Source: Actinomycetes bacterium (lineage in GTDB: Bacteria > Actinomycetota > Acidimicrobiia > Acidimicrobiales > Palsa-688). From it: a stretch of 51,376 nucleotides of DNA. This document shows positions 41,574 through 49,712 of this stretch, piece by piece. Position 1 is the stretch's first letter, and each line of letters starts with the position of its first letter. The position numbers and the translations under genes are program-made. Below the pieces are notes generated by a model. That model was not told where the DNA came from. It saw only the letters and a list, made by a program, of their open reading frames with translations, and did no database searches. Where the stretch lies: the NCBI GenBank assembly GCA_021787365.1, contig JAJYMB010000075.1:1-51376 (forward strand). The letters are read 5' to 3'.

Positions 41574-41949
41574 GGGCCGTGGGAGGCTCGGGCCGGGCTC
41601 GCCGGCCTGGCCGGCAAGGTAGGCGGCCAGGGCTGCTCGCCGGGCGCCGGGTCCGTGCTCGACGGGCGCACCTTGGGCTGGCTGCTGGCTCGGCGGGGCT
41701 CGACGGCCGCTAGGCATACTTGCCGGCACCTCGCCGGCGGGCTCGTGGGAGGCCACGGGCCGGCTCGTGGGCGTCCTGAGGGCCACCAAACGGCCCGGGA
41801 GCGCCGCAACGTATTGCCCAACAGGGGGGTTGTAGGGCCGGGGACGGGCTTGGAGTACCCGAGGCCACTTTGGGGCGTTGGTTGCGGGGCTGATGGGCTC
41901 GTGGAGGGCAGCTAGCCGGGCGCCAGCGACGGAGGGCCTAGGGGGGCGC

Positions 41950-42165
41950 CTACGGGCTCGTGGGTGTTATCGCTCGGCCAGGGCGGGTGGATAGCCGGTC
42001 GGCGTGTCGGGCGCAGGCGTCCACCGAGTACCAGCGGCCCCGGTAGTCCGAGCGCCAGCCGGAAGCGGTCGCGGGCTTGGGGCAGCCCACCGGCTTGCCG
42101 TCGGCGTCGTAGACGAGGCCGTGGCAGCGGCCCCGGACGACATCCCAGGCGCCGGCGTAGTCCAT
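41950..42165 (-). CDS. Small Cys/His-rich protein
   Basis: A 71-residue product, MDYAGAWDVVRGRCHGLVY, then DADGKPVGCPKPATASGWRS and RWYSVDACARHAD. The pattern C-H, C, C-x-x-H (Cys14, His15, Cys28, Cys50, His53) suggests a small zinc-binding domain of the kind found in phage and ICE accessory proteins. It ends the minus-strand run, 70 bases after the membrane-protein gene. No function can be assigned. Confidence 0.55.
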   Translation of the reverse strand: MDYAGAWDVVRGRCHGLVYDADGKPVGCPKPATASGWRSDYRGRWYSVDACARHADRLSTRPGRAITPTSP

Positions 42166-42235
42166 GGGGCGGAGGTGGGCTACGGAGAGGGACCGGTCAG
42201 GCCACCAGCCGGCGCCGGCGGGAGCGCTTGGCAGG

Positions 42236-43336
42236 TTAGTAGCAGGTCGCCTTCGCTCCTACCCCAATGGTGGCACCCCGATACGCAGCCGGGCGATAGA
42301 AGACCACAAGGTTGGAACCGTCCACGAGGAATAGGTCAGCCGAATTGCCGCGCGTGTAACCCTCGGGCATCAACGCACCCGCGAGAGGTGTGCACCCGTA
42401 CCACTTGGCCGCCCCTGCCGGCAGAGTCCCTAAACCTCCTGTGAACTGTGGTGAGGAATTGTTGCTTACTTGGATCGAGAACGACTTTGGGCCGCCGCTG
42501 CCCGCCACGGAAAAGGAGTTCCAGTAGGTTCCGGGAGGTCCGCCGCAGCCAAGGCACTCCGTCCCGTTGAGGCCGATGCTCTGGTAACCGGGCGCAACCG
42601 TCTCGGTCCATGTGCCATGAAGGGTGCCGGCGGGAAAGTCGATTAAGTCAAGGCGCACGACATCAACAATGTGACCACCTGACGAGTGGCCGACGTACCA
42701 CCACGCCCCAGCAAGGGTGGCCGGCGGCAGGGTCGGGGTGGTCGCAGCCCACCACTTTGCCGATGCGACAGTATAGGTGCTGGCGTGCCCAGGGTACCGT
42801 ACGGTCAGTTTGCTAAACAGCAGCTTATGGTCCGCGAAAATTGGAGCACTCAACTCCACATGCACGCGGACTTCCTTCCACTTGTCGCAGGTTTCCCAAC
42901 ATATCCTGTTGTGCTGTACCCCTGTAGCCAGAGCGACAGACTCGTCCCATTTGGTCCACTGCAGATCCGAGAGCCCGCCATTGCCGTCCGCACTAACTGC
43001 GATGGCCCGAGGGCGCACTGCGGACAGGCCGATAGCCGTGGCGACATTTGTTAGGACCGCGGGCAGTTGCTGCCCGTCAGCGACGCTGGGGCTGAGCAAG
43101 CCGAGAACCGCAAGCAAAGCAATTGGACAGGTCCACCTCGCCAAGTTCGTCACCTTGCCCCGGCGCCCCGAACAGGCCAGGTGCACCAGGCGCCACACGA
43201 GCAGCCCTATCAGCGCCAAGGGCAGGAACACGGCCACGGCTACGTCGCGCCAGAAGCCCGAGAAGGCCCAGGTTGCCCCCGACGACAGCGGGAAGCTCCC
43301 CCACTCATAGACGTAAAGCGGCTTACGGTCAGTCAT
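42236..43336 (-). CDS. Membrane-anchored or secreted protein next to cas1
   Basis: A 366-residue protein starting at ATG 43336, with GGAGGAGGTGA 7 bases upstream inside the cas1 3' end, so it is coupled to cas1 (4-base gap). Two hydrophobic segments, AVAVFLPLALIGLLVWRLV (about 32-50) and WTCPIALLAVLGLL (about 68-82), lead to an exported domain beginning after SVADGQQ. That domain is rich in Trp, Thr and Gly and has cysteines (RICWETCDKW, ECLGCGG, YGCTPL) that could form disulphides. Base composition is clearly less G+C-rich than the neighbours, suggesting a different origin. No family is recognised. A surface-exclusion or receptor-type role is only a guess. Confidence 0.65.
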   Translation of the reverse strand: MTDRKPLYVYEWGSFPLSSGATWAFSGFWRDVAVAVFLPLALIGLLVWRLVHLACSGRRGKVTNLARWTCPIALLAVLGLLSPSVADGQQLPAVLTNVATAIGLSAVRPRAIAVSADGNGGLSDLQWTKWDESVALATGVQHNRICWETCDKWKEVRVHVELSAPIFADHKLLFSKLTVRYPGHASTYTVASAKWWAATTPTLPPATLAGAWWYVGHSSGGHIVDVVRLDLIDFPAGTLHGTWTETVAPGYQSIGLNGTECLGCGGPPGTYWNSFSVAGSGGPKSFSIQVSNNSSPQFTGGLGTLPAGAAKWYGCTPLAGALMPEGYTRGNSADLFLVDGSNLVVFYRPAAYRGATIGVGAKATCY

Positions 43337-43340
43337 GCGT

Positions 43341-45032
43341 TCACCTCCTCCCGCTTGCGCGCTGTTCCCTGTCGGGCACCGCTGCCACGGCCGCCGTGCC
43401 GTTCTCGGCGGTATGAGGTCGCTCGCTACACCCTAGCTCGTCAGCCGGCTCCATACCAAGAAGGTCGGCCAATGCGGCCCAGTGCCTGAGCGCGGGTACG
43501 TGACGACCGCTCCGCCACCCCGAAGCCGCAGGCTTGCTCGCTCCCGTGGCGGCCATGATCGCCCGCAACGTGACGCCGGCCATGCGCTCGCGGATCGGGT
43601 CGAACTCGGACGGGTGCGCCACCGCTTGGGGGTGCTCGGCCTTCCACCGCTCCAGCTCCGAGCGGGCCATGGCGATGGAGCGCCCACGGCGGCGTCGTGC
43701 CTCGCGTGACTGCGCCGGTTGGCGCTCCCAGCACGCCGGGCAGCGGACATGGCGGGAGCGGGCGAGCGGGCCTCCGCAGTCCACGCAGGTGGCGAACAGC
43801 GTCGCCGCCCGCTCGGGCTGGGCCGGCGCCGGCCGGCGCACGGGCTTGGCGTTCCGGTACTTGGCGTGCTCGGCCTCGGCCCGCTCCCTTGCCTCGGCTG
43901 CCTTGCGCCGGCGCACCTGGGCCTGGGCGGCGATGCCCTTGGAGGCGGTAAGCGGGGTCGTAAGGGTGAGCTTCCCCTCTACCTGCTCGGCGAAGATGTG
44001 CGCCATAGCCTCGGCGTGCGGGGCGACGGCCCGGCGCCAGGCCGGCATCACCGCAGCCAGTTCGTGGGCGAGCGGCGGCATCACCCGCACGTGCCCGTCG
44101 GCGCGCTCGGCGAAGTCCCGCTTGGCAAAGCTCCGCTCGGCCACCAGCTCCAGCACGAAGCGGTCGACGACGGGGCGCAGCGGCTCCAGCAGGTCCCAGG
44201 CCAGGCTGTCCCGGCCAGGGGCGTCGAGGTGGAGCACGCCGAGGCCGGGGTCGAGGCCGAGGCGCACGCAAGCGAAGCGGGCCTCGACCTCGGCCAGCTT
44301 GTAGCAGAGGTTCAACAGAGCGTTTAGCGGCCGGTCGGCGAGGCGGTTCGTGTTGGTCGCCCCGGTGATGGCGCTGCGGCGGGTGTCGAAGCTGCGCCAG
44401 TGCGGAGGCACCCGCTTGCGGTCGTGGGCGACGAAGCGCACAGCGGTGGCCGGGTGGCCCGACCAGCAACCCCAATAGGCAGCCGCCCCCGTGCCTTCGT
44501 AGCCCTTGGCTTCTTCCATATCAGCGGCGACCTCGGCGCCTCGGGCGAGGTCGCCGAGCGTCTCGGCGGTGCTCAGCTCGCCGAGCACGTCGCGCAGCAC
44601 CTTCGCCTGCCCGGCGAGCTTGGCCCCGAGCAGCCGGCGCACCACCACGAGCCCGCCCCGCGAGCCGGCGGCGAGCGCTTGTGCTCGACGGAGGCGGGCA
44701 TCGTTGCGGCCCGGCGGCGACCCGGCGAGCAGCACGTCGTCTCGTGCCAGCACCACCACGGCCGTGCCCTGGCTCTGGCACCAGGCCAGCGCGTCGGTGC
44801 TGAGGGTGCCCTCGCCGACGACCACGAGCCGTTCGGGCGGGGCCACGACCTCGTAGGGGCGCCGGCGCCGGTCGGCCCCGATGCCGTCCTCGACCCGGAG
44901 AGCCCCTCGCTCGACGCTGACCCGGAGCCCGAAGCCCTCGGCCACGGCCACGTGGGGGTCGCCGGGCATGGAATAGGTGGCCATGACGCCTTCGAGGATG
45001 TCGGCGACATCCTCGTCGCTGAGGGCGCCCAT
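43341..45032 (-). CDS. cas1: Stand-alone Cas1 integrase/nuclease fused to a zinc ribbon and an HTH domain
   Basis: A 563-residue protein. Residues 1-310 match Cas1: a beta-rich N-domain (LVVVGEGTLSTDALAWCQSQ at 69-88, ARLRRAQALA) and an alpha-helical domain. The metal/catalytic residues are intact: Glu179 in GYEGTGAAAYW, His268 in GLGVLHLDAPGRDSL, and Asp280/Glu283 in AWDLLEPLRPVVDR. LNALLNLCYKLAEVE and LGLDPGLG are also typical. A charged helical stretch (365-400), a four-cysteine zinc ribbon (Cys416, 419, 431, 434) and a C-terminal HTH (about 485-530, MAGVTLRAIMAATGASKPAA) follow, an extension absent from CRISPR Cas1. No cas2, other cas gene or array is nearby. It could be the integrase of the element (casposase-like). 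The gene appears intact. Confidence 0.85.
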   Translation of the reverse strand: MGALSDEDVADILEGVMATYSMPGDPHVAVAEGFGLRVSVERGALRVEDGIGADRRRRPYEVVAPPERLVVVGEGTLSTDALAWCQSQGTAVVVLARDDVLLAGSPPGRNDARLRRAQALAAGSRGGLVVVRRLLGAKLAGQAKVLRDVLGELSTAETLGDLARGAEVAADMEEAKGYEGTGAAAYWGCWSGHPATAVRFVAHDRKRVPPHWRSFDTRRSAITGATNTNRLADRPLNALLNLCYKLAEVEARFACVRLGLDPGLGVLHLDAPGRDSLAWDLLEPLRPVVDRFVLELVAERSFAKRDFAERADGHVRVMPPLAHELAAVMPAWRRAVAPHAEAMAHIFAEQVEGKLTLTTPLTASKGIAAQAQVRRRKAAEARERAEAEHAKYRNAKPVRRPAPAQPERAATLFATCVDCGGPLARSRHVRCPACWERQPAQSREARRRRGRSIAMARSELERWKAEHPQAVAHPSEFDPIRERMAGVTLRAIMAATGASKPAASGWRSGRHVPALRHWAALADLLGMEPADELGCSERPHTAENGTAAVAAVPDREQRASGRR

Positions 45033-45035
45033 GGC

Positions 45036-45269
45036 CTACAGCTCGCGGAGCTGGCGGCGGAGCTGGGCGAGGGCCAGGGTGAGCGTGGCCTGCTCGTCGA
45101 AGCCGATCGGCGTCACGACGGACGCCAGGGCCTCGCTGGAGAGCAGGTCGCGCACCATCCGGCCGAGCCGTCCGGCGTCCTCACGGTCGAGGCGCATCGT
45201 TATGCAGCCGCCAGGGCCGGGAGAGCTACTGGCAGGGGAGCTGGGGCGATTAGCCTTGAAGTCGCTCAT
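45036..45269 (-). CDS. 77-residue helical protein directly upstream of cas1
   Basis: Start ATG 45269 is supported by AAGGAGG about 10 bases upstream; a longer frame is unsupported. After a flexible Ser/Pro-rich N-terminus come two predicted helices, ITMRLDREDAGRLGRMVRDLL and DEQATLTLALAQLRRQLREL. Its stop is 3 bases before the cas1 start, so they are co-translated. It does not resemble Cas2 (no ferredoxin fold motifs), but a Cas1 partner or regulator is possible. Confidence 0.6.
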   Translation of the reverse strand: MSDFKANRPSSPASSSPGPGGCITMRLDREDAGRLGRMVRDLLSSEALASVVTPIGFDEQATLTLALAQLRRQLREL

Positions 45270-45375
45270 GGAGCTGATTCCTCCTTGGGCCAGCCCCTCG
45301 GCAGTTGGCGCTGCGCGGGGGGCACCTATGTTGTCGCTGGCCAGCGTAGCTCTAGCTCCGTCGGCCAGCCAGCGC

Positions 45376-45632
45376 CTAGGGCTGGTTCCCCCCTCGTCCG
45401 AAAAGCCAGAAAGCCAGTGCCGCGGCACCCGCGAGACCAGCTAGGACCCAGCCAGCGCCTGCTGGTGCCTCGTCCTCGTCCCAGCTGCCGTCGTCCGTCC
45501 TCGTGGGACTACGGCTTCTACCAGGGGGCCGATGTTCACGACCTTGCGGCAGCGCCGGCAGCGGGTGTTCGTCGTCGCCGCCGTCTCGAAGCTCAGCCCG
45601 CACGCTGGGCAAGTAACTACCGTCACAGCCAC
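45376..45632 (-). pseudogene. Zinc-ribbon plus membrane-anchor protein, split by one frameshift
   Basis: Frame 1 (from 45632) gives MAVTVVTCPACGLSFETAAT then TNTRCRRCRKVVNIGPLVEA, a four-cysteine zinc ribbon. Frame 2 (to 45376) gives DDGSWDEDEAPAGAGWVLAG, then LAGAAALAFWLFGRGGNQP, one transmembrane helix. Adding one base near 45505 joins them into an 86-residue protein. This is the same one-base-loss pattern as in the gene at 2682-5157, so sequencing error is possible. Confidence 0.6.
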
Positions 45633-45677
45633 AGCGTACCTCTCGGCCGAACGGCTGTGCTGGGCTCCATCTGGGCC

Positions 45678-45965
45678 TCAGCGGTGGCCGTACGCTGTGC
45701 GTCGGTGGCGGACGCTTTCGACGATCACTCGATGGGCCAAGCCATCGATCGAGTAAATGACTCTATACGCTCCTCGTCTGGCTGCCCAGCGCCCGGTCAG
45801 CTCCAGGCGTAGAGGCTTACCCACTCGGCGAGGGTTGCGCCCCAGGTCATCCAGCAGTTCGCTCAGGGCGGGCACAACTTTCTCTGGCAGCCTCCCGAGC
45901 GCCCGGCGAGCGGCAGGCCGCAGTTCCAGCTCCCAGCCGTCGAGGTCACCCCCGGCGGCGGGCAA
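45678..45965 (-). CDS. RelE/ParE-family toxin
   Basis: A 95-residue toxin expected to cleave ribosome-bound mRNA or to inhibit gyrase. ELELRPAARRALGRLPEKV is the first helix pair, NPRRVGKPLRLELTGRWAAR carries the family's GKPL-L-G-W-R signature, and AYRVIYSIDGLAHRVIVESVRHRRTAY ends with the usual basic cluster. Start is probably TTG 45965, which overlaps the antitoxin gene by 20 bases, typical for toxin-antitoxin operons. Intact. Confidence 0.88.
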   Translation of the reverse strand: MPAAGGDLDGWELELRPAARRALGRLPEKVVPALSELLDDLGRNPRRVGKPLRLELTGRWAARRGAYRVIYSIDGLAHRVIVESVRHRRTAYGHR

Positions 45966-46209
45966 GTTCGGCCTTCACCTGTTCCCAGGGGATGCCCCGG
46001 CGCCCCGTTCTCTCATCTTCGTCTGACGACGCCAGATCTGCCATCGTGCAGGGGTCGGACAGGATCTCCGCCGTCTCCGCCGTCTCGGGCAAGGACCGCA
46101 AGTAAGCGAGCGCGTCGGCCTCACTGCTGCGGCGTAGTGCTGCTACGCCAGCGACAGTGCGTGGCAAACCGGCGGCGTCCAGCCGGCGAGCGAGCTGCTC
46201 CCAAGTCAT
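45946..46209 (-). CDS. Antitoxin of the RelE-like toxin
   Basis: An 87-residue protein from ATG 46209: MTWEQLARRLDAAGLPRTVA, then an acidic C-terminus with MADLASSDEDERTGRRGIPW and EQVKAELARRRG. The last part matches the toxin-wrapping tail of RelB/Phd-type antitoxins (DL....G..-W-E-V-x-x-E-L). The N-terminal half lacks the usual ribbon-helix-helix or Phd fold signature, so it is an unusual antitoxin type. It precedes and overlaps the toxin gene. Confidence 0.75.
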   Translation of the reverse strand: MTWEQLARRLDAAGLPRTVAGVAALRRSSEADALAYLRSLPETAETAEILSDPCTMADLASSDEDERTGRRGIPWEQVKAELARRRG

Positions 46210-46330
46210 GGTGTTCGAGCGTGAGAGCCAGCGCCACAGTTCCAGTACTGCTGTACAAGCGAGCACGGCTGCCCCGGCGAGGTTCTTAGAGCGGAGCCCT
46301 GGCGCCACTTCAAGAAGCGTACCGTCCCGG

Positions 46331-46750
46331 TCATGCTCGGTGGGTGCGGCAGAACGCTGCCAGCTCGGCCCTCGCAACCCGCGGGCCGTAAAGGAGCTGG
46401 CCGACGCGCCGGCGGGGCACGTACAGCCCCCAGCCACGCTCGAAGCCGCCAAAGTGACAGAGCCGGCCTTCGGGGTCGAGGGCCATGATAGGCAGGCGAG
46501 CGGCGACGGCATCGGCAAGCTCGCGGAGCACGCCGGCGCCGAGCTGGCCATCCTCGCCGGCCCACAGGGCCAGTAGGTCGAGCTGCGTGAGCACCTCTGG
46601 CCACTCGCCGAGCCACGCCTCGTTCGATGTCCAGAGCTTCGCCGGGTCCGCCAGCTCTGCCGTTGGGAAGCGCCGGCGCAAGACGGCGAGCTGGCGGCTG
46701 TCCAGCGCCGTGCCGTAGGCACTCGTCGGGCGGGCCGCATAGAGCCTCAC
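46331..46750 (-). CDS. Hypothetical protein, alpha/beta fold
   Basis: Start GTG 46750 overlaps the methyltransferase stop as GTGA, giving 139 residues: VRLYAARPTSAYGTALDSRQ at the N-terminus. FPTAELADPAKLW and LWAGEDGQLGAGVLRELADAVAARLPIMALD in the middle have the look of a Rossmann-like or SLOG-like nucleotide-binding domain (a strand, an acidic turn, then a helix beginning G-x-G). GLYVPRRRVGQLLYGPRV follows. A role in sensing or modifying nucleotides is possible but unproven. Confidence 0.6.
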   Translation of the reverse strand: MRLYAARPTSAYGTALDSRQLAVLRRRFPTAELADPAKLWTSNEAWLGEWPEVLTQLDLLALWAGEDGQLGAGVLRELADAVAARLPIMALDPEGRLCHFGGFERGWGLYVPRRRVGQLLYGPRVARAELAAFCRTHRA

Positions 46751-47997
46751 GACGCGCTCTCTTCTTGCCACTTGATCAGCCGCTCGGCCGCGATGGCCAA
46801 GGTGCTCGGGTCCACGTCGATACCCAAGAACCGGGGCCGGCGCTGGGAGGCGAGAGCGGCCACGCCGAAGGTGGCCGAACCGCAACAGGGGTCGACCACG
46901 AGCCCGCCGTCGGGGCACAAGATGTCCACGAAGTACTTGGGTGCCAGAGCCGCCTGCTGCCAGGGATGCCATGACTTGTCCGCCTGCTCGGCGAGAGGCG
47001 AGTTGATCGTGTCTCGCAGCCAACGCCGAGGCTCGTAGGCACCCTTGGAGAGCACGAGCAGGTCCCGGTGGCCGTTGTTGACCATGGTGCCATGCACCTT
47101 TGCGTCACGGCCGTTTTGCACGAGGGCCACGTGCCACACCCAGCTCAGGTGCTCGGAGAGCTGGGCCATGGCCTCGGGCAAGTAAACGTCGCCTTGGTAG
47201 AACACGGCCACGGCACCAGGCTTCAGCACCCGGGCGCAGGCTTCGCTTAATCTGCTCCATTCACTTACGAACTCGGTCGTGTAAGGCGGGTCCGTGAGCA
47301 CCATGTCCACGCTCTCGGGCTCCATTTCCCCGAGCATGTCGGCAAAATCTCCCTGGCGCAGCTCCCAGCGCTCGCCCGCGGCAGCGGTCACCGGCTCCAT
47401 GGCTGCGTACTTGCGCTCCCACTCGACCTTGCGGGCCAACTTCTCGGCGTCCTTCAGGGCCAGTAACCGGTCGGGGGCGTCGTCGCCCAATGTGGCCAGG
47501 GCCTGGCGTGCTCGCTCCTCGGCCTTCCGGTTCGTCACTATGACCGAGGGCCGGCGTGCTGGGTAGCTCTTGGAGTCCCGGCCGGCTACCCGCTCAGGTG
47601 TCGGGTTTTCGACACCTGCCAAGTCGGCCCGTACCGTCTCGTGGTGGGCGCCGACGACCTCGCCGATGCGCCGGAGCGACCAGCCCTGCTCCCGGAGCTT
47701 GGCGACCAGCTCGGTTCGCTGCGCTCGGGACAGGTGCCGGCGGAACAGGTTCGCCGCCAGCACGTACGTCAGGCGCTCCTCGTCGTCGGCGAAGGCCCGC
47801 ACGTCCCGGTAGTCGCCAACCTTCACGCCTTCGGCCCGCAGTTCGTCGAGGGCACGCTGGCGGTGGTGGCCGTCCACTATCTCGCCCGAGGTGGCGTCCA
47901 CGACGATAGGCACCCGGAGGCCGTGCGCGGCGATATCAGCCTTGAGCGCCTCGTACTCCTCGGGCGTGAGGTCGGGGAGCAGCTGCCAGGGGCTCAC
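46747..47997 (-). CDS. ParB-domain/DNA methyltransferase fusion
   Basis: Start GTG 47997 overlaps the stop of the upstream 57-residue gene as GTGA; 416 residues. Residues 1-100 are a ParB/Srx-type domain (LTPEEYEALKADIAAHGLRVPIVV, EIVDGHHRQRALDEL), followed by an HTH-like helix set (LSRAQRTELVAKLREQGWSL). Residues 220-410 are an amino-methyltransferase of the beta class: motif IV DPPY near 240 precedes motif I VDPCCGSATFG near 375, with RFLGIDVDP. It modifies adenine (N6) or cytosine (N4) in DNA. No restriction enzyme is encoded nearby, so it probably acts in self-protection or regulation. This fusion type is common in phages and integrative elements. Confidence 0.88.
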   Translation of the reverse strand: MSPWQLLPDLTPEEYEALKADIAAHGLRVPIVVDATSGEIVDGHHRQRALDELRAEGVKVGDYRDVRAFADDEERLTYVLAANLFRRHLSRAQRTELVAKLREQGWSLRRIGEVVGAHHETVRADLAGVENPTPERVAGRDSKSYPARRPSVIVTNRKAEERARQALATLGDDAPDRLLALKDAEKLARKVEWERKYAAMEPVTAAAGERWELRQGDFADMLGEMEPESVDMVLTDPPYTTEFVSEWSRLSEACARVLKPGAVAVFYQGDVYLPEAMAQLSEHLSWVWHVALVQNGRDAKVHGTMVNNGHRDLLVLSKGAYEPRRWLRDTINSPLAEQADKSWHPWQQAALAPKYFVDILCPDGGLVVDPCCGSATFGVAALASQRRPRFLGIDVDPSTLAIAAERLIKWQEESAS

Positions 47998-48167
47998 CAC
48001 GGCCACTCGTCCCAGCTCTCGAAAAAGTAACCCGGCGTGTCGTCGGCGCCCTCTTGCGCACAGCGGTCGCACGCCCCGCCGGGTGTCGGCACCTCGACCC
48101 CGTGGGGGCAAAAGTACCGAGGCTCCTCGTCCTCGGGCGGCCAGGGGAAGGCCGGGTTGGTAACCAT
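47994..48167 (-). CDS. 57-residue Cys-containing protein
   Basis: Runs from ATG 48167, which directly follows the ERF stop, to TGA 47994, which overlaps the methyltransferase start. The sequence MVTNPAFPWPPEDEEPRYFC, then PHGVEVPTPGGACDRCAQEG, ends in ESWDEWPW. Cys20, Cys34 and Cys37, with His22, make a possible zinc site. Tight overlaps on both sides argue that it is real. Confidence 0.6.
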   Translation of the reverse strand: MVTNPAFPWPPEDEEPRYFCPHGVEVPTPGGACDRCAQEGADDTPGYFFESWDEWPW

Positions 48168-48966
48168 CTACGCCACCGCCTCTTTGCCCCGGGACGTAAG
48201 GGGCAAAGCGAGCCCGGGGCCAGAGCTACCCGTCTCGGCGCCCTCCTCGAAGGGCTCGCCTCCGGGCTCGGGCACGAGCACATGGGCGAGCACGCTCTCC
48301 ACCTCGGCGACGTGCTCGGCCCGGACCACGACGGGGAGCTTGGGCGGGTAGCTGTGCTCGGTGAGCCAGGCCCGTACCGCAGGCCGCCCGGCCTCGGGCA
48401 CCTGGCGCATGGCGGCATTGAGCGCGTCGATGGCCTGGCGGGCCTCGTCCTCGCTCGGGTAACCGGCGACCCGCCACCATGGCTCGGGCGGTGCAGCTTG
48501 GGCTTGCTGCTTGCGAGCAGCGGACGCACGCCCTCTCGGGGTGCTGGTGCCGGCCGGCTCCGCGGCCTGGGCGTCGTCGTCCTCGTCGGCGACGATGCCG
48601 AGCGCCGCGCACCAGGCGTAGCGGCGGGCGTAGGTGAGCGCCGAGCCCTGCGCCTGGGGGCTCTCCTGTGGCCAGGAACAGGCGCATGGTGGACTCGGCC
48701 CACTGGCCCGAGCGGTGCATGACGCGGGTGGTGAGGGTGTCGTGGCCGTCGGCGTAGCCGGTCATCTGCATAACGGCGAGCCCGTGCGTAGCGAGGACCG
48801 GGCGGCTGGCGCTCACCACGTCTTCCAGGTCGGCGTACTTGTAGGCGTACTCACCACCTGAACGGGTGGGCACCCTTGCCACGTGGCGCTTGGGCACCAC
48901 GGGCAGCTCGGCCTGGGCGGCCGCCAGCGCCGCGGCCAGGTCGGCCGTCTCGGGGGAAGTGTTCAT
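48168..48966 (-). pseudogene. ERF-family single-strand annealing protein, frameshifted
   Basis: The N-terminal frame (from ATG 48966) reads MNTSPETADLAAALAAAQAE, YAYKYADLEDVVSASRPVLA and HGLAVMQMTGY, the classic start of phage ERF recombinases. After RLFLATGE it goes out of frame; deleting one base of the five-C coding-strand run (plus strand 48656-48660) continues as PQAQGSALTYARRYAWCAAL, GIVADEDDD and on to KEAVA at 48168. ERF proteins anneal complementary strands during phage or element recombination. The product is about 265 residues if repaired. It is a real mutation or a homopolymer error; partner SSB lies just upstream. Confidence 0.8.
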
Positions 48967-49035
48967 GTGCAGCTCTCTTTCTCGTGTAGGGCCGGCGTCT
49001 TGCCGGCAGGTTGGTTTGACGGTTCGGCGAGCGGG

Positions 49036-49233
49036 TCACCAGGGCGGCTCCTCTTTCGGGTGCGGCTCGGGGACGAGGAGGGGCCAGGGCACCCGGCGGT
49101 GCTCGACGCTGCCACCGTGCCTCTTGGCCAGCTGGGCGGCCTCGGCCGGGTCGAGGCACCATGCATCGACGAGCAGGCCGCCCTCTCGCCAGCTCACCAC
49201 GTGGAGCGTCTTCGGCTCGATCACGAGGGCCAT
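49036..49233 (-). CDS. 65-residue hypothetical protein between ssb and the ERF gene
   Basis: From ATG 49233, two bases after the ssb stop: MALVIEPKTLHVVSWREGGL, then DAWCLDPAEAAQLAKRHGG and RRVPWPLLVPEPHPKEEPPW. It looks like a small alpha/beta protein; the position and start spacing support it, but no family is recognised. Confidence 0.55.
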   Translation of the reverse strand: MALVIEPKTLHVVSWREGGLLVDAWCLDPAEAAQLAKRHGGSVEHRRVPWPLLVPEPHPKEEPPW

Positions 49234-49235
49234 CG

Positions 49236-49690
49236 CTAGAACGGCTCCTCGTCGTCGCTGTAGGCAAGTGAGCCGGTCGCGTTCACGGCGGGTTGCCGGC
49301 GTTGCGCCCGCTGGACATGGGCAGTGTGGAAGGCCAGAGACGCCCCTACGTCCTCGGCGACGAGCTTCCAGCCGCTCTTCTCGGTGCCATCCTTCCCGGT
49401 CCAGTGCCGGTCCAGTGCTCCTCTTCGAAGCGCCCCTTGGCAACAACGCGGTCGCCCTTGTGGAGGCTTTCGACCGCGTTCTCGGCGAGCTGGCCGAAGC
49501 AGACGACCGAGACGTACTCGGCTGGGCTGTCCTGCCAGCTCCCGTCGGGGGCACGCTCACGGTGGCTCACAGCGACGTTGGACCGGCACCAGGGGCGCCC
49601 GGCGGCCGAGTAGGAAAGCTCGGGGTCGCGGGTCAGGTTCCCGCTGAGGGCGAGGCCGGTCGCTGGCAGTTCGGTTGTGCTTGTGGTCAT
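49236..49690 (-). pseudogene. ssb: Single-stranded DNA-binding protein, disrupted by an 11-bp tandem duplication
   Basis: The OB-fold N-terminal part is intact: LALSGNLTRDPELSYSAAGR, VAVSHRERAPDGSW, EYVSVVCFGQLAENAVESL, KGDRVVAKGRFEEEHWTG. An exact duplication of ccggtccagtg (49396-49406 and 49407-49417) shifts the frame. Removing one copy continues as KDGTEKSGWKLVAEDVGASL and ends SLAYSDDEEPF, the acidic D-D-E-x-P-F tail that recruits partner proteins. As it stands the protein keeps most of the OB fold but loses the last strand and the tip. It would have coated single strands for the ERF protein encoded just downstream. Confidence 0.85.
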
Positions 49691-49712
49691 TCCAGGTTTC
49701 TCCTCTCGTGGG

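Noticed and set aside
41544..41789. 81-residue minus-strand ORF at the left end of the element
   Set aside because: It is Pro/Ala/Gly-rich, ends inside the 12-bp hairpin, and has no ribosome site or recognisable content.
45036..45269. Cas2 candidate beside cas1
   Set aside because: The size fits, but the sequence lacks the beta-alpha-beta ferredoxin pattern and the N-terminal catalytic Asp strand of Cas2.
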